A DNA stretch of 64,000 bases from Pseudomonas nitroreducens (GCF_014204515.1 NZ_JACHLI010000006.1:124001-188000), one strand, 5' to 3'; shown: positions 53,200 through 62,259, counted from the stretch's first letter. Notes: a model not told the origin generated them from the sequence alone. Program-made: numbers and translations.

Positions 53200-53862
53200 T
53201 CAGTCCCAGCCACCCGGGCAGCCCTTGCAGCCTTCCATGTTGCTGCCCTGGAAGTTGCCGAAGCGCTGGCGGCTGCCGCGCAGGTCGGCGTCTTCCAGGT
53301 TGGCTTCGGCGAGCTTCACTTCCTGCAGGTTGGCGTCGCGCAGGTCGGCGCCCTTGAGGTCGGCGCGGGACAGCCAGGTCATCTCCAGGTCGGCCGCACG
53401 CAGGTTGGCCTGGTGCAGCTTGCCGCCGCTCAGGCGGGCGAACTCCAGGTAGGCGGCGGTGAGGTCGGCGCCTTGCCATTGCGCGCCCTGGGCGAACAGG
53501 CCCCAGGCCTGGATGGCGACCAGCTTCGCGCCGCTCAGGTCGGCACCGCGCAGGTCGGCCTGCTGCAGGCTGGCACGGGTCAGATCGGCGCCGTTGAGCT
53601 GGGCCTTCTGCAGGTTGGCCAGGTCCAGCCTGGCGTGGCGCAGGTCGGCCCCGGCGAGGTTGGCGCCGGCCAGGTTCATGCGCATCAGGTCCTGGTTGCG
53701 CAGGTCGGCGCCACGCAGGTCGGCGTTGGGGCATTGGCTGTCCGGGGCGATCCGGCAGCCGGCGATGACGGTGGCCTCGTCATCATCAGGCGCTTCGGCC
53801 GGCTGGCTGGTAGCGAAGGCAAGGGTGGAAAGGGGGAACAACAGGCAGGCGAGCAGGCGCAT
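53200..53862 (-). CDS. Secreted pentapeptide-repeat protein
   Basis: 220 aa with a signal peptide (about 1-18). From residue 45 to 205 the chain is made of A(D/N)LRG-type pentapeptides (NADLRGADLRNQDL; GANLAGADLRHARLDLANL), with one interruption (VAIQAWGLFAQGAQW). These form a right-handed beta helix. Two Cys pairs (CRIAPDSQC; CKGC) bracket the solenoid and could form disulfides. Located directly downstream of exaA on the same strand, as in KT2440. Function unknown. Confidence 0.83.
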   Translation of the reverse strand: MRLLACLLFPLSTLAFATSQPAEAPDDDEATVIAGCRIAPDSQCPNADLRGADLRNQDLMRMNLAGANLAGADLRHARLDLANLQKAQLNGADLTRASLQQADLRGADLSGAKLVAIQAWGLFAQGAQWQGADLTAAYLEFARLSGGKLHQANLRAADLEMTWLSRADLKGADLRDANLQEVKLAEANLEDADLRGSRQRFGNFQGSNMEGCKGCPGGWD

Positions 53863-53887
53863 GGCGATCTCCTGGCGAAATGAGAAA

Positions 53888-53913
53888 GGCCCGCGCCGGG
53901 TCCGGCGCGGGCC
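53888..53913 (-). terminator. Strong hairpin between exaA and pentapeptide gene
   Basis: GGCCCGCGCCGG and its exact inverse, 12 bp, are separated by 2 bp. On the minus strand TTTCTCATTTC follows. It lies 7 bp after the exaA stop. It probably ends or attenuates transcription between exaA and the pentapeptide gene, although a two-base loop is tight. Confidence 0.75.
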
Positions 53914-53919
53914 AGGGCA

Positions 53920-55791
53920 TCAGCGGCTGGCGGTCTTGTTGTCCCAGCTGGGCAGCTTGAACACCCAGAAGGACCCGCCCTGGGCCACCGGCTTGGTCAG
54001 CTCGGCCATGTCGCCGCCCCACAGCGGTACCGCGCCGCCGTAGCCGACGGTCACGCCGATGTACTGCTCGCCGTCCTGCTCCCAGGTGATGGGCGGGGAG
54101 ACGATGCCGCTGCCGGTCTGGAACTGCCACAGCTCCTTGCCGGTCCTGGCGTCGAAGGCCTTGAAGAAGCCCTCGCCGGTGCCGGTGAACACCAGGTTGC
54201 CGGCGGTGGCCAGCACGCCGGCCCACAGCGGCAGGTGATCCTTGTATTCCCACTCGACCTTGCCGGTGGTGGGGTTCATGGCGCGCAGGGTGCCGACGTG
54301 GTCGTCATACATGCGCTTGATGCGGAAGCCCATGCCCAGGTAGGCGCTGCCCTTGGCGTAGTTCACTTCCTCGGTCCAGTAGTCCTCCTTCCAGTGGTTG
54401 GCGGGGACGTAGAACAGCCCGGTGTCCTGGCTGTAGGCCATGGGGTTCCAGTTCTTGCCGCCGAGGAACGGCGGCGAGACTTCCACCGCCTTGCCGTGCT
54501 TCTGGCCCGGCTCGGGCAGCGGCGGGCGCTGGCCTTCGTTTTCCACCGGGCGGCCGGTCTTCAGGTCGATGTGGCTGGCCCAGGTGATGTTGTCGACGAA
54601 GGGGAAGGCGTTCTGCAGTTTTCCGTTGGTGCGGTCCACCACGTAGAAGAAGCCATTGCGGTCGGCGTGGGCGGTGGCCTTGACGATCTTGCCGTCCTTG
54701 GCCTTGTAGTCGAACAGCACCAGTTCGTTGTTGCCGGAGAAGTCCCAGGCGTCGTTGGGGGTGTGCTGGTAGAACCATTTCACTTCGCCGGTGCTCGGGT
54801 CGACGCCGACCTGGCCGGAGGTGTAGAGGCTGTCGTAGTCGTGCGGGTTGCCGCCCTTGGCGGTGCGCGCCCAGGTGTTCCACGGGCCGGGGTTGCCGGC
54901 GCCGACGATGATGGTGTTGGTCTCGGCATCGAAGCTCGCGCTCTGCCACGGGGCGCCGCCGCCGTGGCTCCAGGCCTCGACCTTGCCGGTGGGGGAGTTC
55001 TTGTCTTCCGGCCAGGACGGCGCCTTCACGTCGCCGGTGACGGTGCTGTCCTTGCCGTTGAGGCGGCCCATGTGGCCCTCGACGAAGGGCCGCATCCAGA
55101 TTTCCTCGCCGGTGTCCGGGTCGCGGGCGAACAGGCGGCCGACCACGCCGAACTCGTCGCCGGAACTGCCGTGGATCATCAGTACCTTGCCGGTCTTGCC
55201 GTCCTTCACGAAGGTCGGCGCGCCGGTCATGGTGTAGCCGGCGCCGTGGTCGCCGAATTTCTTCTTCCACACCACCTTGCCGGTGTTCTTGTTCAGCGCT
55301 ACGACCGAGGCGTCGAGGGTGCCGAAGTAGATCTTGTCGCCGTAGATGGCGGCGCCACGGTTGACCACGTCGCAGCACGGGCGGATGTCGTCGGGCAGGC
55401 GGTGGTTGTAGGTCCACAGGCGCTTGCCGGTCTTCGCATCCAGGGCGAACAGCCGCGAGTAGGAGGCGGTGACGTAGACCACGCCGTCGCTGACGATGGC
55501 CTGGGATTCCTGGCCGCGCTGCTTCTCGTCGCCGAAGGAGTAGGACCAGGCCGGGGTCAGCTTGAACACGTTGTCGGCATTGACCTGCTTGAGCGGACTC
55601 CAGCGCTGTGCATTGGTGCCCATACCGTACTGCAGCACGTCGCCGGTGGTCTTGTGGTCGTTGGCGATGTCGTCCCAGGTCACGTCCTTGGCCAGGGCGG
55701 AGCCGGCGGCGGTGAGGGCGATGGCGCAGGCGAGGCCGCTGAAGAGGAGTGGTAGGGGGGCGAGGCGCAGGGGAGCTGTTGTTGTTCTCAT
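53920..55791 (-). CDS. exaA: PQQ-dependent ethanol dehydrogenase, calcium type (ExaA/PedE)
   Basis: 623 aa, the length of P. aeruginosa ExaA. A 34-residue signal peptide (AAGSALA) leads to an eight-bladed propeller with W-motif repeats. Cys139-Cys140 (RPCCDV) form the vicinal disulfide below PQQ. Metal and PQQ ligands are Glu213, Asn300 and catalytic Asp350 (AWDFSGNN). Residue +2 to this Asp is Ser352, as in Ca-dependent enzymes; lanthanide enzymes have Asp. Oxidises ethanol and other alcohols in the periplasm with cytochrome c550 as acceptor. ATG 55791; divergent from the cytochrome gene. Confidence 0.94.
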   Translation of the reverse strand: MRTTTAPLRLAPLPLLFSGLACAIALTAAGSALAKDVTWDDIANDHKTTGDVLQYGMGTNAQRWSPLKQVNADNVFKLTPAWSYSFGDEKQRGQESQAIVSDGVVYVTASYSRLFALDAKTGKRLWTYNHRLPDDIRPCCDVVNRGAAIYGDKIYFGTLDASVVALNKNTGKVVWKKKFGDHGAGYTMTGAPTFVKDGKTGKVLMIHGSSGDEFGVVGRLFARDPDTGEEIWMRPFVEGHMGRLNGKDSTVTGDVKAPSWPEDKNSPTGKVEAWSHGGGAPWQSASFDAETNTIIVGAGNPGPWNTWARTAKGGNPHDYDSLYTSGQVGVDPSTGEVKWFYQHTPNDAWDFSGNNELVLFDYKAKDGKIVKATAHADRNGFFYVVDRTNGKLQNAFPFVDNITWASHIDLKTGRPVENEGQRPPLPEPGQKHGKAVEVSPPFLGGKNWNPMAYSQDTGLFYVPANHWKEDYWTEEVNYAKGSAYLGMGFRIKRMYDDHVGTLRAMNPTTGKVEWEYKDHLPLWAGVLATAGNLVFTGTGEGFFKAFDARTGKELWQFQTGSGIVSPPITWEQDGEQYIGVTVGYGGAVPLWGGDMAELTKPVAQGGSFWVFKLPSWDNKTASR

Positions 55792-56098
55792 GGTGGTTTC
55801 CCGTGATGGATGGCGGCAGGCCGCTGCACGTGCCGCGGCGAATCCATGGTGGGAGGAGGGCGCACTGGCGGGGAACGGAAAAGCTCCCGGCGATGCCGGG
55901 ACTATTTCCCGGTGCGGGCATGACTTGGACTTGCTGCGAAAGGTCGGGCGCTGGCCGACCGCCGTCCTAGTACCAAGGGAGTAGACGGCAGCATCCAAAG
56001 CAGGATTCGGCCGCCGGCGGCGCGTTCTTACCATCGTCATCACTGGCGTCGTTCCGGGCGCCGTGCCTTGCCAAGCATCTCGATGAGAGGATGAAGTG
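55792..56098. other. Divergent exaA/exaB promoter region (307 bp)
   Basis: It contains one ped box at 55971-55985 and no gene. The corresponding region in P. aeruginosa holds the divergent exaA and exaBC promoters controlled by response regulators. No further sites are recognised with confidence. Confidence 0.6.
55971..55985. promoter_or_regulatory. ped box 3, exaA/exaB divergent region
   Basis: TACCAAGGGAGTAGA, one of five related sites. It is 180 bp from the exaA start and 114 bp from the exaB start. Confidence 0.62.
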
Positions 56099-56536
56099 AT
56101 GAACAACAAGAACGTGCTGTGTGGCCTGCTGTTGCTGGCCGGCCTGGGTGTTTCCGGTCTGGCCCTGTCCCACGGCAATGTGACGCCCCAGGCAGTGGAT
56201 ACCACGGGGCTGGAACCGCTGGGCAAGGAATGGCGCGAGACCAACCCCTACCGCGAACCCTACGCCAACCACGCCAAGGCGGTGGAAATCGGCGCCTCGG
56301 CCTACAACCAGAACTGCGCGCGCTGCCATGGCCTGGAGGCCAAGTCCGGCGGCATCGCACCCGATCTGCGCATGCTCGACGTGGGCGCCGAGGGGGACGA
56401 GTGGTTCAAGGAGCGGGTGATCAACGGCGCGGTGCGCGACGGTGCGGTGTACATGCCGAAGATGGCCGACTTCATCAGCCAGGAAGGCCTCTGGGCGATC
56501 CGCACCTACCTGGACAGCGTGCACGTGGACGAGTGA
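56099..56536 (+). CDS. exaB: Cytochrome c550 (ExaB/PedF)
   Basis: 145 aa, signal peptide about 1-25 (LALSHG). Haem site Cys73-Ala-Arg-Cys76-His77; the sixth ligand is Met119 or Met122 (VYMPKMADF). It accepts electrons from the PQQ alcohol dehydrogenases in the periplasm. ATG 56099 is preferred to the GTG 3 bp upstream, with GAGAGGATGA before it. First gene of a plus-strand unit with three followers. Confidence 0.91.
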   Translation: MNNKNVLCGLLLLAGLGVSGLALSHGNVTPQAVDTTGLEPLGKEWRETNPYREPYANHAKAVEIGASAYNQNCARCHGLEAKSGGIAPDLRMLDVGAEGDEWFKERVINGAVRDGAVYMPKMADFISQEGLWAIRTYLDSVHVDE

Positions 56537-56541
56537 TCGCC

Positions 56542-57441
56542 ATGCGCCTGCCCAGCCTGCTCTGCGCAGTCTTTCTGAGCCTCGCCCTGTGCCTGCTGCA
56601 CGGGCAGGCGCAGGCCAAGGTGCGCCCCTACGAGGACATGGTCGCCAGCGGCGTGTTGCGGGTGGCCGTGTACGAGAACTTCCCGCCCTACAGCTACAGG
56701 CAGGACGGGCAGGCGCACGGTATCGACATCGACCTGGCCACGCGCCTGGCCAGCGGCCTGGGCCTGCGCCCGGAGTTCCTCTGGGTCGTTCCTGGCGAAA
56801 GCCTGGACGATGACCTGCGCAACTTCATCTGGAAGGGCCACTACCTGCGCCCCGGCGTGGTCGCTGACGTGATGCTGCGCGTGCCTTACGACCGCCAGTA
56901 CGCCAACCGGCGCAATGACGTCGGTGAGCTGGCCAACGAGCAGGTGGTGATGTTCGGTCCCTATCAACGCGAGCGCTGGCAGGTGGTCAGCGACGACCGT
57001 CGGTTGCCCGCGGTGGACACCATCGCCGCGTTCCGCGAACACCCCATCGGCGTCGAGCTGGACAGCGTGCCGTCGTTCTACCTGACCTCGGTGCTGGGCG
57101 GCCAGCTCAGCCGCATGACCATCCACTTCCCCAGTACCCAGGCAGCCTTCGACGGCATGCGCGCGGGCAAGGTGGATGCAGTCATGGCCCTGCGCGGCGA
57201 GCTGGACTGGATGCGCACGCAGGCCGCCGACCAGCACCTGAGGAACGCCGAAAACACCTACCCGAACCTCGGCCAGCCCGAGTGGGACATCGGCATGGCG
57301 GTGCACGAGAGCAATCGCCAGCTATCCAACGCCCTGGACGGCGAGCTGGAGGAGCTGGTGCGCAGCGGCGAGCTGGCAAAGCTCTACGCGGCCTACGGCG
57401 TGCGCTACGAACTGCCGGGGCTCTATCAGGACGTGCAGTGA
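56542..57441 (+). CDS. Periplasmic solute-binding protein, quinoprotein-associated
   Basis: 299 aa, signal peptide about 1-25 (GQAQAKV). SBP family 3 fold (GVLRVAVYENFPPYSYRQDGQAHGIDIDLATRLA). Similar proteins (MxaJ/XoxJ-like) stand next to PQQ methanol and ethanol dehydrogenases and may help assemble the enzyme rather than bind solutes. An alternative GTG start at 56533 overlaps the exaB stop; ATG 56542 is 6 bp after that stop. Cotranscribed with exaB. Confidence 0.82.
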   Translation: MRLPSLLCAVFLSLALCLLHGQAQAKVRPYEDMVASGVLRVAVYENFPPYSYRQDGQAHGIDIDLATRLASGLGLRPEFLWVVPGESLDDDLRNFIWKGHYLRPGVVADVMLRVPYDRQYANRRNDVGELANEQVVMFGPYQRERWQVVSDDRRLPAVDTIAAFREHPIGVELDSVPSFYLTSVLGGQLSRMTIHFPSTQAAFDGMRAGKVDAVMALRGELDWMRTQAADQHLRNAENTYPNLGQPEWDIGMAVHESNRQLSNALDGELEELVRSGELAKLYAAYGVRYELPGLYQDVQ

Positions 57442-57451
57442 GGGAAAGAGG

Positions 57452-58201
57452 ATGCACAGGCGCGAACTGCTGCTGGGGATCTGCGCGCTGCCACTGCTGG
57501 CAGCGGCGGTGGAGGGCGACCCGATGCCCTCGGTGATGTGGGACTACCACCACAAGCGCCTGCTCAATGGCGAACCCTACGTGTTCGACGAGCGCGTCAA
57601 GCTGGGCGTGCCGCCGTTTGCCGAGGATTCCCGCCAGGTGCCGGTGGAGGTGGACGCCCGCGCCTTGCCGGGGCGCTTCGACCGCCTGCTGCTGTGGGCC
57701 GAGCTGAACCCGATTCCCCATGTGCTGACGCTCTATCCGGGCGAACACCTGGAGCCGCTGCTGGCGGTACGCATCCGCATCGAACAGGCCACGCCGATCC
57801 GCGCGGCGTTGCGCGATGAGAAGGGCGTCTGGCACGTCGGCTCGGCCTGGATCGACGCGGCCGGTGGCGGCTGCACCGCACCCAGCGTGGTACGTGCACA
57901 ACCGGGCTGGGAGGACCGTCTCGGCCAGGTGCACGGCGAGTCCTACGCCAAGGGCGAATACAGCCGGGTGCGCCTGTCGGTGTCACACCCGATGGACAAC
58001 GGCCTGGTCGGCGGCATTCCCGAGTTCTACCTGGATCACGCCGAACTGCGCGGCCCGGACGGCGAAGTCTTCGCCCGCCTGGACCTGTTCCCGGCGGTGA
58101 GCGAGAACCCGACCTTCACCTTCGAGGTGCGCGACCATCCGCACACCCAACTCTGGCTGCACGACAACAACGGCAACGAATTCCAGGCCGCTCTGCGCTG
58201 A
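57452..58201 (+). CDS. Quinoprotein-associated SoxYZ-like carrier
   Basis: 249 aa with an N-terminal signal (about 1-20). The first half resembles SoxY and contains GGGCTAPS with Cys141, equivalent to the sulfur-carrying Cys; the second half (from about 150, YSRVRLSVSHPMDNGL) resembles SoxZ. Unlike in SoxY the Cys is not on a C-terminal arm but internal, at the junction of the two domains. No sox genes are present, so thiosulfate oxidation is unlikely. The cargo is unknown. It is 10 bp downstream of the binding protein gene. Confidence 0.8.
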   Translation: MHRRELLLGICALPLLAAAVEGDPMPSVMWDYHHKRLLNGEPYVFDERVKLGVPPFAEDSRQVPVEVDARALPGRFDRLLLWAELNPIPHVLTLYPGEHLEPLLAVRIRIEQATPIRAALRDEKGVWHVGSAWIDAAGGGCTAPSVVRAQPGWEDRLGQVHGESYAKGEYSRVRLSVSHPMDNGLVGGIPEFYLDHAELRGPDGEVFARLDLFPAVSENPTFTFEVRDHPHTQLWLHDNNGNEFQAALR

Positions 58202-58243
58202 CAGCGCAGCGAGCTGGCGCCGCCCTGTGCTGACGAGGTACCC

Positions 58244-59173
58244 ATGCGTTTCCTCCTGATCGCCCTGGCCTTCCTGTGCCTGCCGGCACTGGCCGACCTG
58301 CAGTACCACCTCCAACCCCGGCAGATCGCCGAGGGCACCTGGCTGGTGGAAGGCAGTACCGACAACTTCGGCAAGGACAACGGTGGCGCCATCGTCAACG
58401 TCGCTTTCATCGACACCGGCGACGGCGTGCTGGTGATCGACACCGGACCGTCGAAGCGCTACGGCGAAACCCTGCGCGCGCTGATCCAGCAGACCACCGG
58501 CAAGCCGGTGAAGCGCGTGCTGCTGACCCATCACCACCCCGACCATGTGCTGGGCAACCAGGCCTTCACCGGCGTGCCCATCGGCGCGCTGGCCGGCACC
58601 GGCAAGCTGCTGAAGGAGCAGGGCAACGCCATGGCGGAGAACATGTACCGCCTGGTCGGCGACTGGATGCGCGGCACGGAAGTCGTGCTACCCAGCGAGA
58701 CGGTGACGCCGGGCGAGCTGCAGATGGGCAGCCACCGCTTCCGTCTGCTCGGCCTGCGCGGCCATACCGGCGCCGACCTGGCGATCCTCGACGAGACTAC
58801 CGGCGTGCTGTTCGCCGGGGACATCCTGTTCTACCAGCGCGCGCTGACCACACCGAACAGCCCGGGGCTGGACGTCTGGCTGGGCGATCTCGACACCCTG
58901 CAGCAACTGCCGTGGAAGCTCATCGTTCCCGGCCACGGCCCCATCGCCAGCGATGCCGCGCCTTTCGCGCAGATGCGCGATTACCTCGGCTGGCTCGACA
59001 GCGTGATGCGCGACGGCATCGCCCAGGGCGCCGACATGAACGACCTGCTGCGCACGCCCATCCCCGAGCGTTTTGCCGGCGTCAGCCTGACGCGCTACGA
59101 GCTGATCCGCAGCGTCAGCCACCTCTATCCGCGCTACGAGCAGAAGGCGCTGCCGCGCGTTGACGAACAGTGA
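58244..59173 (+). CDS. Quinoprotein relay metallo-beta-lactamase-fold hydrolase
   Basis: 309 aa, signal peptide about 1-17 (LPALAD). The metal motif is THHHPDH (His96, His98, Asp100, His101), with the further ligands in LRGHTGADLAI, FAGDILF and VPGHGPI. SoxH-related proteins of this kind accompany PQQ dehydrogenases and SoxYZ-like carriers. The reaction is unknown; hydrolysis of a thioester on the carrier is a guess. Last gene of the exaB unit. Confidence 0.83.
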   Translation: MRFLLIALAFLCLPALADLQYHLQPRQIAEGTWLVEGSTDNFGKDNGGAIVNVAFIDTGDGVLVIDTGPSKRYGETLRALIQQTTGKPVKRVLLTHHHPDHVLGNQAFTGVPIGALAGTGKLLKEQGNAMAENMYRLVGDWMRGTEVVLPSETVTPGELQMGSHRFRLLGLRGHTGADLAILDETTGVLFAGDILFYQRALTTPNSPGLDVWLGDLDTLQQLPWKLIVPGHGPIASDAAPFAQMRDYLGWLDSVMRDGIAQGADMNDLLRTPIPERFAGVSLTRYELIRSVSHLYPRYEQKALPRVDEQ

Positions 59174-59183
59174 TCGCGCGTTC

Positions 59184-59470
59184 GTAGGATGGCGTGGAGC
59201 GAAGCGATACCCATCATTTCCATACGCCATCCGCATGGGTATCGCTGCGCTCCACCCATCCTACCCGTGCCCACTCTGACGGCTCGCTGCGAGGCTGACC
59301 GTAGGAGCGGACCTTGTCCGCGAAATCCTCTGCGGAGGGCGCATTACTTCTACCCGACCTCCGAGCTGCAGCGCCCACGCGCAATCCAGGAGCGTAGGGC
59401 GGATAACCTGGAGCAGGTTATCCGCCGGATTCGACGCGACGGATAACGCTGGCGCGTTATGCGCCCTACG
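59184..59470. repeat. REP cluster between hydrolase gene and pedH
   Basis: An R3 doublet (59184-59264), a half R1 unit (about 59300-59325, GTAGGAGCGGACCTTGTCCG) and an inverted R2 doublet (59393-59470). The remaining 158 bp up to the pedH start contain a ped box and the presumed promoter. Confidence 0.85.
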
Positions 59471-59508
59471 CAAGCCTTGAGTTTCGTGGCGCTGCGGCAG
59501 GGTATTGC

Positions 59509-59523
59509 TACCAAGGAACTAGG
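59509..59523 (+). promoter_or_regulatory. ped box 4, upstream of pedH
   Basis: TACCAAGGAACTAGG, 106 bp upstream of the pedH ATG. It is the only copy in which the second half reads CTA instead of GTA, which could give a different affinity. Confidence 0.62.
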
Positions 59524-59628
59524 CAATTCGGCACTGCGTTCAATTGTTGGCCCGGCCCGGCAAACCAAGAATTCGGGCAGACCGGGAAATTTTCCCGGGT
59601 ACAACAACAATCGCAGAGGCGCATCGCC

Positions 59629-61401
59629 ATGAGACAGCTTCAACCTTTCGCCCGCACCGTGCTGTTCACCGCCATCGGCCTGGCCAGCCTGGGCGCCCAC
59701 GCCGGGGTGACCGATCAGGACATCAGTGATTCCGCCAATCGCACCGACCAGATCGTGGTCAACGGGATCAACCAGCAGGGTCAGCGCTTCAGCCCGCTGA
59801 AGACGCTCAACAGCGACAACGTGAAGGAGCTGCGGCCGGTCTGGGCGCTGTCCTTCGGCGGCGAGAAGCAGCGCGGCCAGCAGGCGCAACCGCTGATCAA
59901 GGACGGCGTGATGTACGTCACCGCCTCCTACTCGCGGGTGTTCGCCGCCGATGCGCGCACCGGGCGCAAGCTCTGGCAGTACGACGCGCGCCTGCCTGAC
60001 GGCATCATGCCCTGCTGCGACGTGATCAACCGTGGCGTCGCCCTCTACGGCGACCTGGTGATCTTCGGCACCCTGGACGCCAAGCTGGTGGCGCTGAACA
60101 AGGACACCGGCAAGGTGGTGTGGAAGAAGACCGTGGCCGACTACAAGGCCGGTTACTCCATTTCCGCCGCGCCGCTGATCGCCAAGGGCAAGCTGATCAC
60201 CGGCGTGGCCGGCGGCGAGTTCGGCGTGGTCGGCAAGATCGAAGCCTACAACCCCAGCAACGGCGAGCTGCTGTGGAGCCGCCCGACCGTGGAGGGCCAC
60301 ATGGGCTACGTCTACAAGGACGGCAAGGCGGTGGAGAACGGCATCTCCGGCGGCGAGGCGGGCAAGACCTGGCCGGGCGATCTGTGGAAGACCGGTGGCG
60401 CCGCACCCTGGCTGGGCGGCTACTACGACCCGAGCACCGACTCGCTGTTCATCGGCACCGGCAACCCGTCGCCGTGGAACTCGCACCTGCGCCCCGGCGA
60501 CAACCTGTTCTCCTCTTCGCGCCTGGCGCTGAACCCGGAAGACGGCTCGATCAAGTGGCACTTCCAGACCACCCCGCACGACGGCTGGGACTTCGACGGC
60601 GTCAACGAGCTGGTCTCCTTCGACTACAAGGACGGCGGCAAGACCGTGAAGGCTGCTGCCACCGCCGACCGCAACGGCTTCTTCTACGTGCTCGACCGCA
60701 CCAACGGCAAGTTCATCCGCGGCTTCCCCTTCGTCGACAAGGTGACCTGGGCCAAGGGCCTGGACGAGAACGGCCGGCCGATCTACGACGACGCCCACCG
60801 TCCCGGCGCGCCGGGCGAAGGCGGCGAGAAGGGCACCTCGGTGTTCGTCGCGCCGTCCTTCCTCGGCGGCAAGAACTGGATGCCCATGGCCTACAGCCAG
60901 GACACCGGGCTGTTCTACGTGCCCTCCAACGAGTGGGGCATGGACATGTGGAACGAGAACATCGCCTACAAGAAGGGCGCGGCGTACCTGGGCGCGGGCT
61001 TCACCATCAAGCCGCTGAACGAGAAGTACATCGGCGTGCTGCGCGCCATCGACCCGAAGACCGGCAAGCAGGTCTGGCGCTACGAGAACTACGCGCCGCT
61101 GTGGGGTGGCGTGCTGGCGACCCACGGCAACCTGGTGTTCACCGGCAACCCGGAGGGCTACCTGATGGCCTTCGATGCCAAGACCGGCAAGAAGCTCTAC
61201 CAGTTCAACACCGGCTCGGGCGTGATCGCCTCGCCGATCACCTGGGAAATGGACGGCGAGCAGTACGTCACCGTGTTGTCCGGCTGGGGCGGCGCGGTGC
61301 CGCTGTGGGGCGGCGAGGTGGCCAAGCGCATCAAGGACCTGGACCAGGGCGGAATGATCTGGACCTTCAAGCTGCCCAAGGAGCTGGTGGCGAAGAAGTG
61401 A
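59629..61401 (+). CDS. pedH: PQQ-dependent alcohol dehydrogenase, lanthanide type (PedH)
   Basis: 590 aa, signal peptide about 1-25 (GAHAGV). Eight-bladed propeller; Cys129-Cys130 (MPCCDV) is the vicinal disulfide, Glu197, Asn279 and Asp321 are the metal/PQQ residues. The sequence GWDFDGVN places Asp323 two residues after catalytic Asp321, the extra carboxylate that marks lanthanide-dependent enzymes, whereas ExaA in this window has Ser there. Oxidises alcohols and aldehydes in the periplasm when rare earth ions are present. ATG 59629; own promoter with ped box 4 and own terminator. Confidence 0.92.
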   Translation: MRQLQPFARTVLFTAIGLASLGAHAGVTDQDISDSANRTDQIVVNGINQQGQRFSPLKTLNSDNVKELRPVWALSFGGEKQRGQQAQPLIKDGVMYVTASYSRVFAADARTGRKLWQYDARLPDGIMPCCDVINRGVALYGDLVIFGTLDAKLVALNKDTGKVVWKKTVADYKAGYSISAAPLIAKGKLITGVAGGEFGVVGKIEAYNPSNGELLWSRPTVEGHMGYVYKDGKAVENGISGGEAGKTWPGDLWKTGGAAPWLGGYYDPSTDSLFIGTGNPSPWNSHLRPGDNLFSSSRLALNPEDGSIKWHFQTTPHDGWDFDGVNELVSFDYKDGGKTVKAAATADRNGFFYVLDRTNGKFIRGFPFVDKVTWAKGLDENGRPIYDDAHRPGAPGEGGEKGTSVFVAPSFLGGKNWMPMAYSQDTGLFYVPSNEWGMDMWNENIAYKKGAAYLGAGFTIKPLNEKYIGVLRAIDPKTGKQVWRYENYAPLWGGVLATHGNLVFTGNPEGYLMAFDAKTGKKLYQFNTGSGVIASPITWEMDGEQYVTVLSGWGGAVPLWGGEVAKRIKDLDQGGMIWTFKLPKELVAKK

Positions 61402-61421
61402 TGGTTCTGTGAGGGGAGCAG

Positions 61422-61446
61422 GGGCCGGCTGTTGAGCCGGCCCTTT
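61422..61446 (+). terminator. Rho-independent terminator of pedH
   Basis: GGGCCGGCT, loop GTTG, AGCCGGCCC, then TTTGCTTT. Perfect 9-bp stem, 21 bp after the pedH stop. Confidence 0.9.
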
Positions 61447-61585
61447 GCTTTGGCGCGCTGTTCGCGCTGCTCGTGCGATTGGCCTTTGGGGATTTCTGCG
61501 TCGCAATTGGGTGCGCGGATGCATTGGGTTTTGCCCTTCGGGCGACCTCCTTTGGAAATCGATGGATGGCCGCCTCACCCAAAGC

Positions 61586-61663
61586 CGTAGGGCGCATAAC
61601 GCGCCAGCGTTATCCGCCGTCGTGGTATCGGCGGATAACCCGTTCCGGGTTATGCGCCCTACG
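61586..61663. repeat. R2 REP doublet
   Basis: GTAGGGCGCATAACGCGCCA and its inverse ending TTATGCGCCCTAC, 15 bp from the start of the structured repeat copy B. Confidence 0.84.
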
Positions 61664-61677
61664 TACTATCAAGCAGC

Positions 61678-62034
61678 GTAGGAGCGGACTTTGTCCGCGA
61701 TGTGTCTGCCTCGCTCCGGGTTTCCCGCGTCGCTTCGGCGTACGCGCGGATTTCGTGTTTCGCCCCCTCGGGCGAGTCCCTTTTGGCAAACGTCGGATAG
61801 CCGCCCTCCCAAAAGGAACCAAAAGGTCTTGCCCCGGACATCCGGTTTTTCGCTTAGGCGAAAAATTCCCTCGTTGAATTGAAGTTTCAGGGGCACGCGC
61901 TGACGGGCCATCCCTGGCCCGACAGCGCTCTCGCGACATCCATGTCGCTCAACCCCTGAAACTTCAATTCAACGAGGCCTCCTGAACGGGGCATTCGGCG
62001 TGTGCGGACGTTTCTCTGGAAGCCTTCAAAAGCT
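61678..62034 (-). repeat. 357-bp structured dispersed repeat, copy B (inverted)
   Basis: Inverse of the copy at 12701-13057, same length and block order. The long stem here is 24 bp, perfect (61870-61893 with 61953-61976), around a 59-nt loop that holds the hairpins GGGCCATCCCTGGCCC and GCGACATCCATGTCGC. Where copy A has stem TTCC/GGAA, copy B has TTTC/GAAA: both strands changed together. The block TTTCGCCCCCTCGGGCGAGT and a terminal R1a REP are also conserved. Confidence 0.82.
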
Positions 62035-62259
62035 GACAGCCAAAGATGAAACAGAGCACAGACACCGCCTTCTCAGGAGGGAGCGGTCTTGGTCCCGTAA
62101 ATTCGCAGCGGCTGACTTGTAGTGACAGTCAGGCACATGAGTTTGCTGCCCACCTGTAGGAGCGAGCTTGCTCGCGAATAGGCTCAGCTGTGATGTCCTG
62201 TTTTTGATCAAGAGCCAGGCGCCCCCGGCTACTACGAATAGCCAACCGCCACCCTCTAC

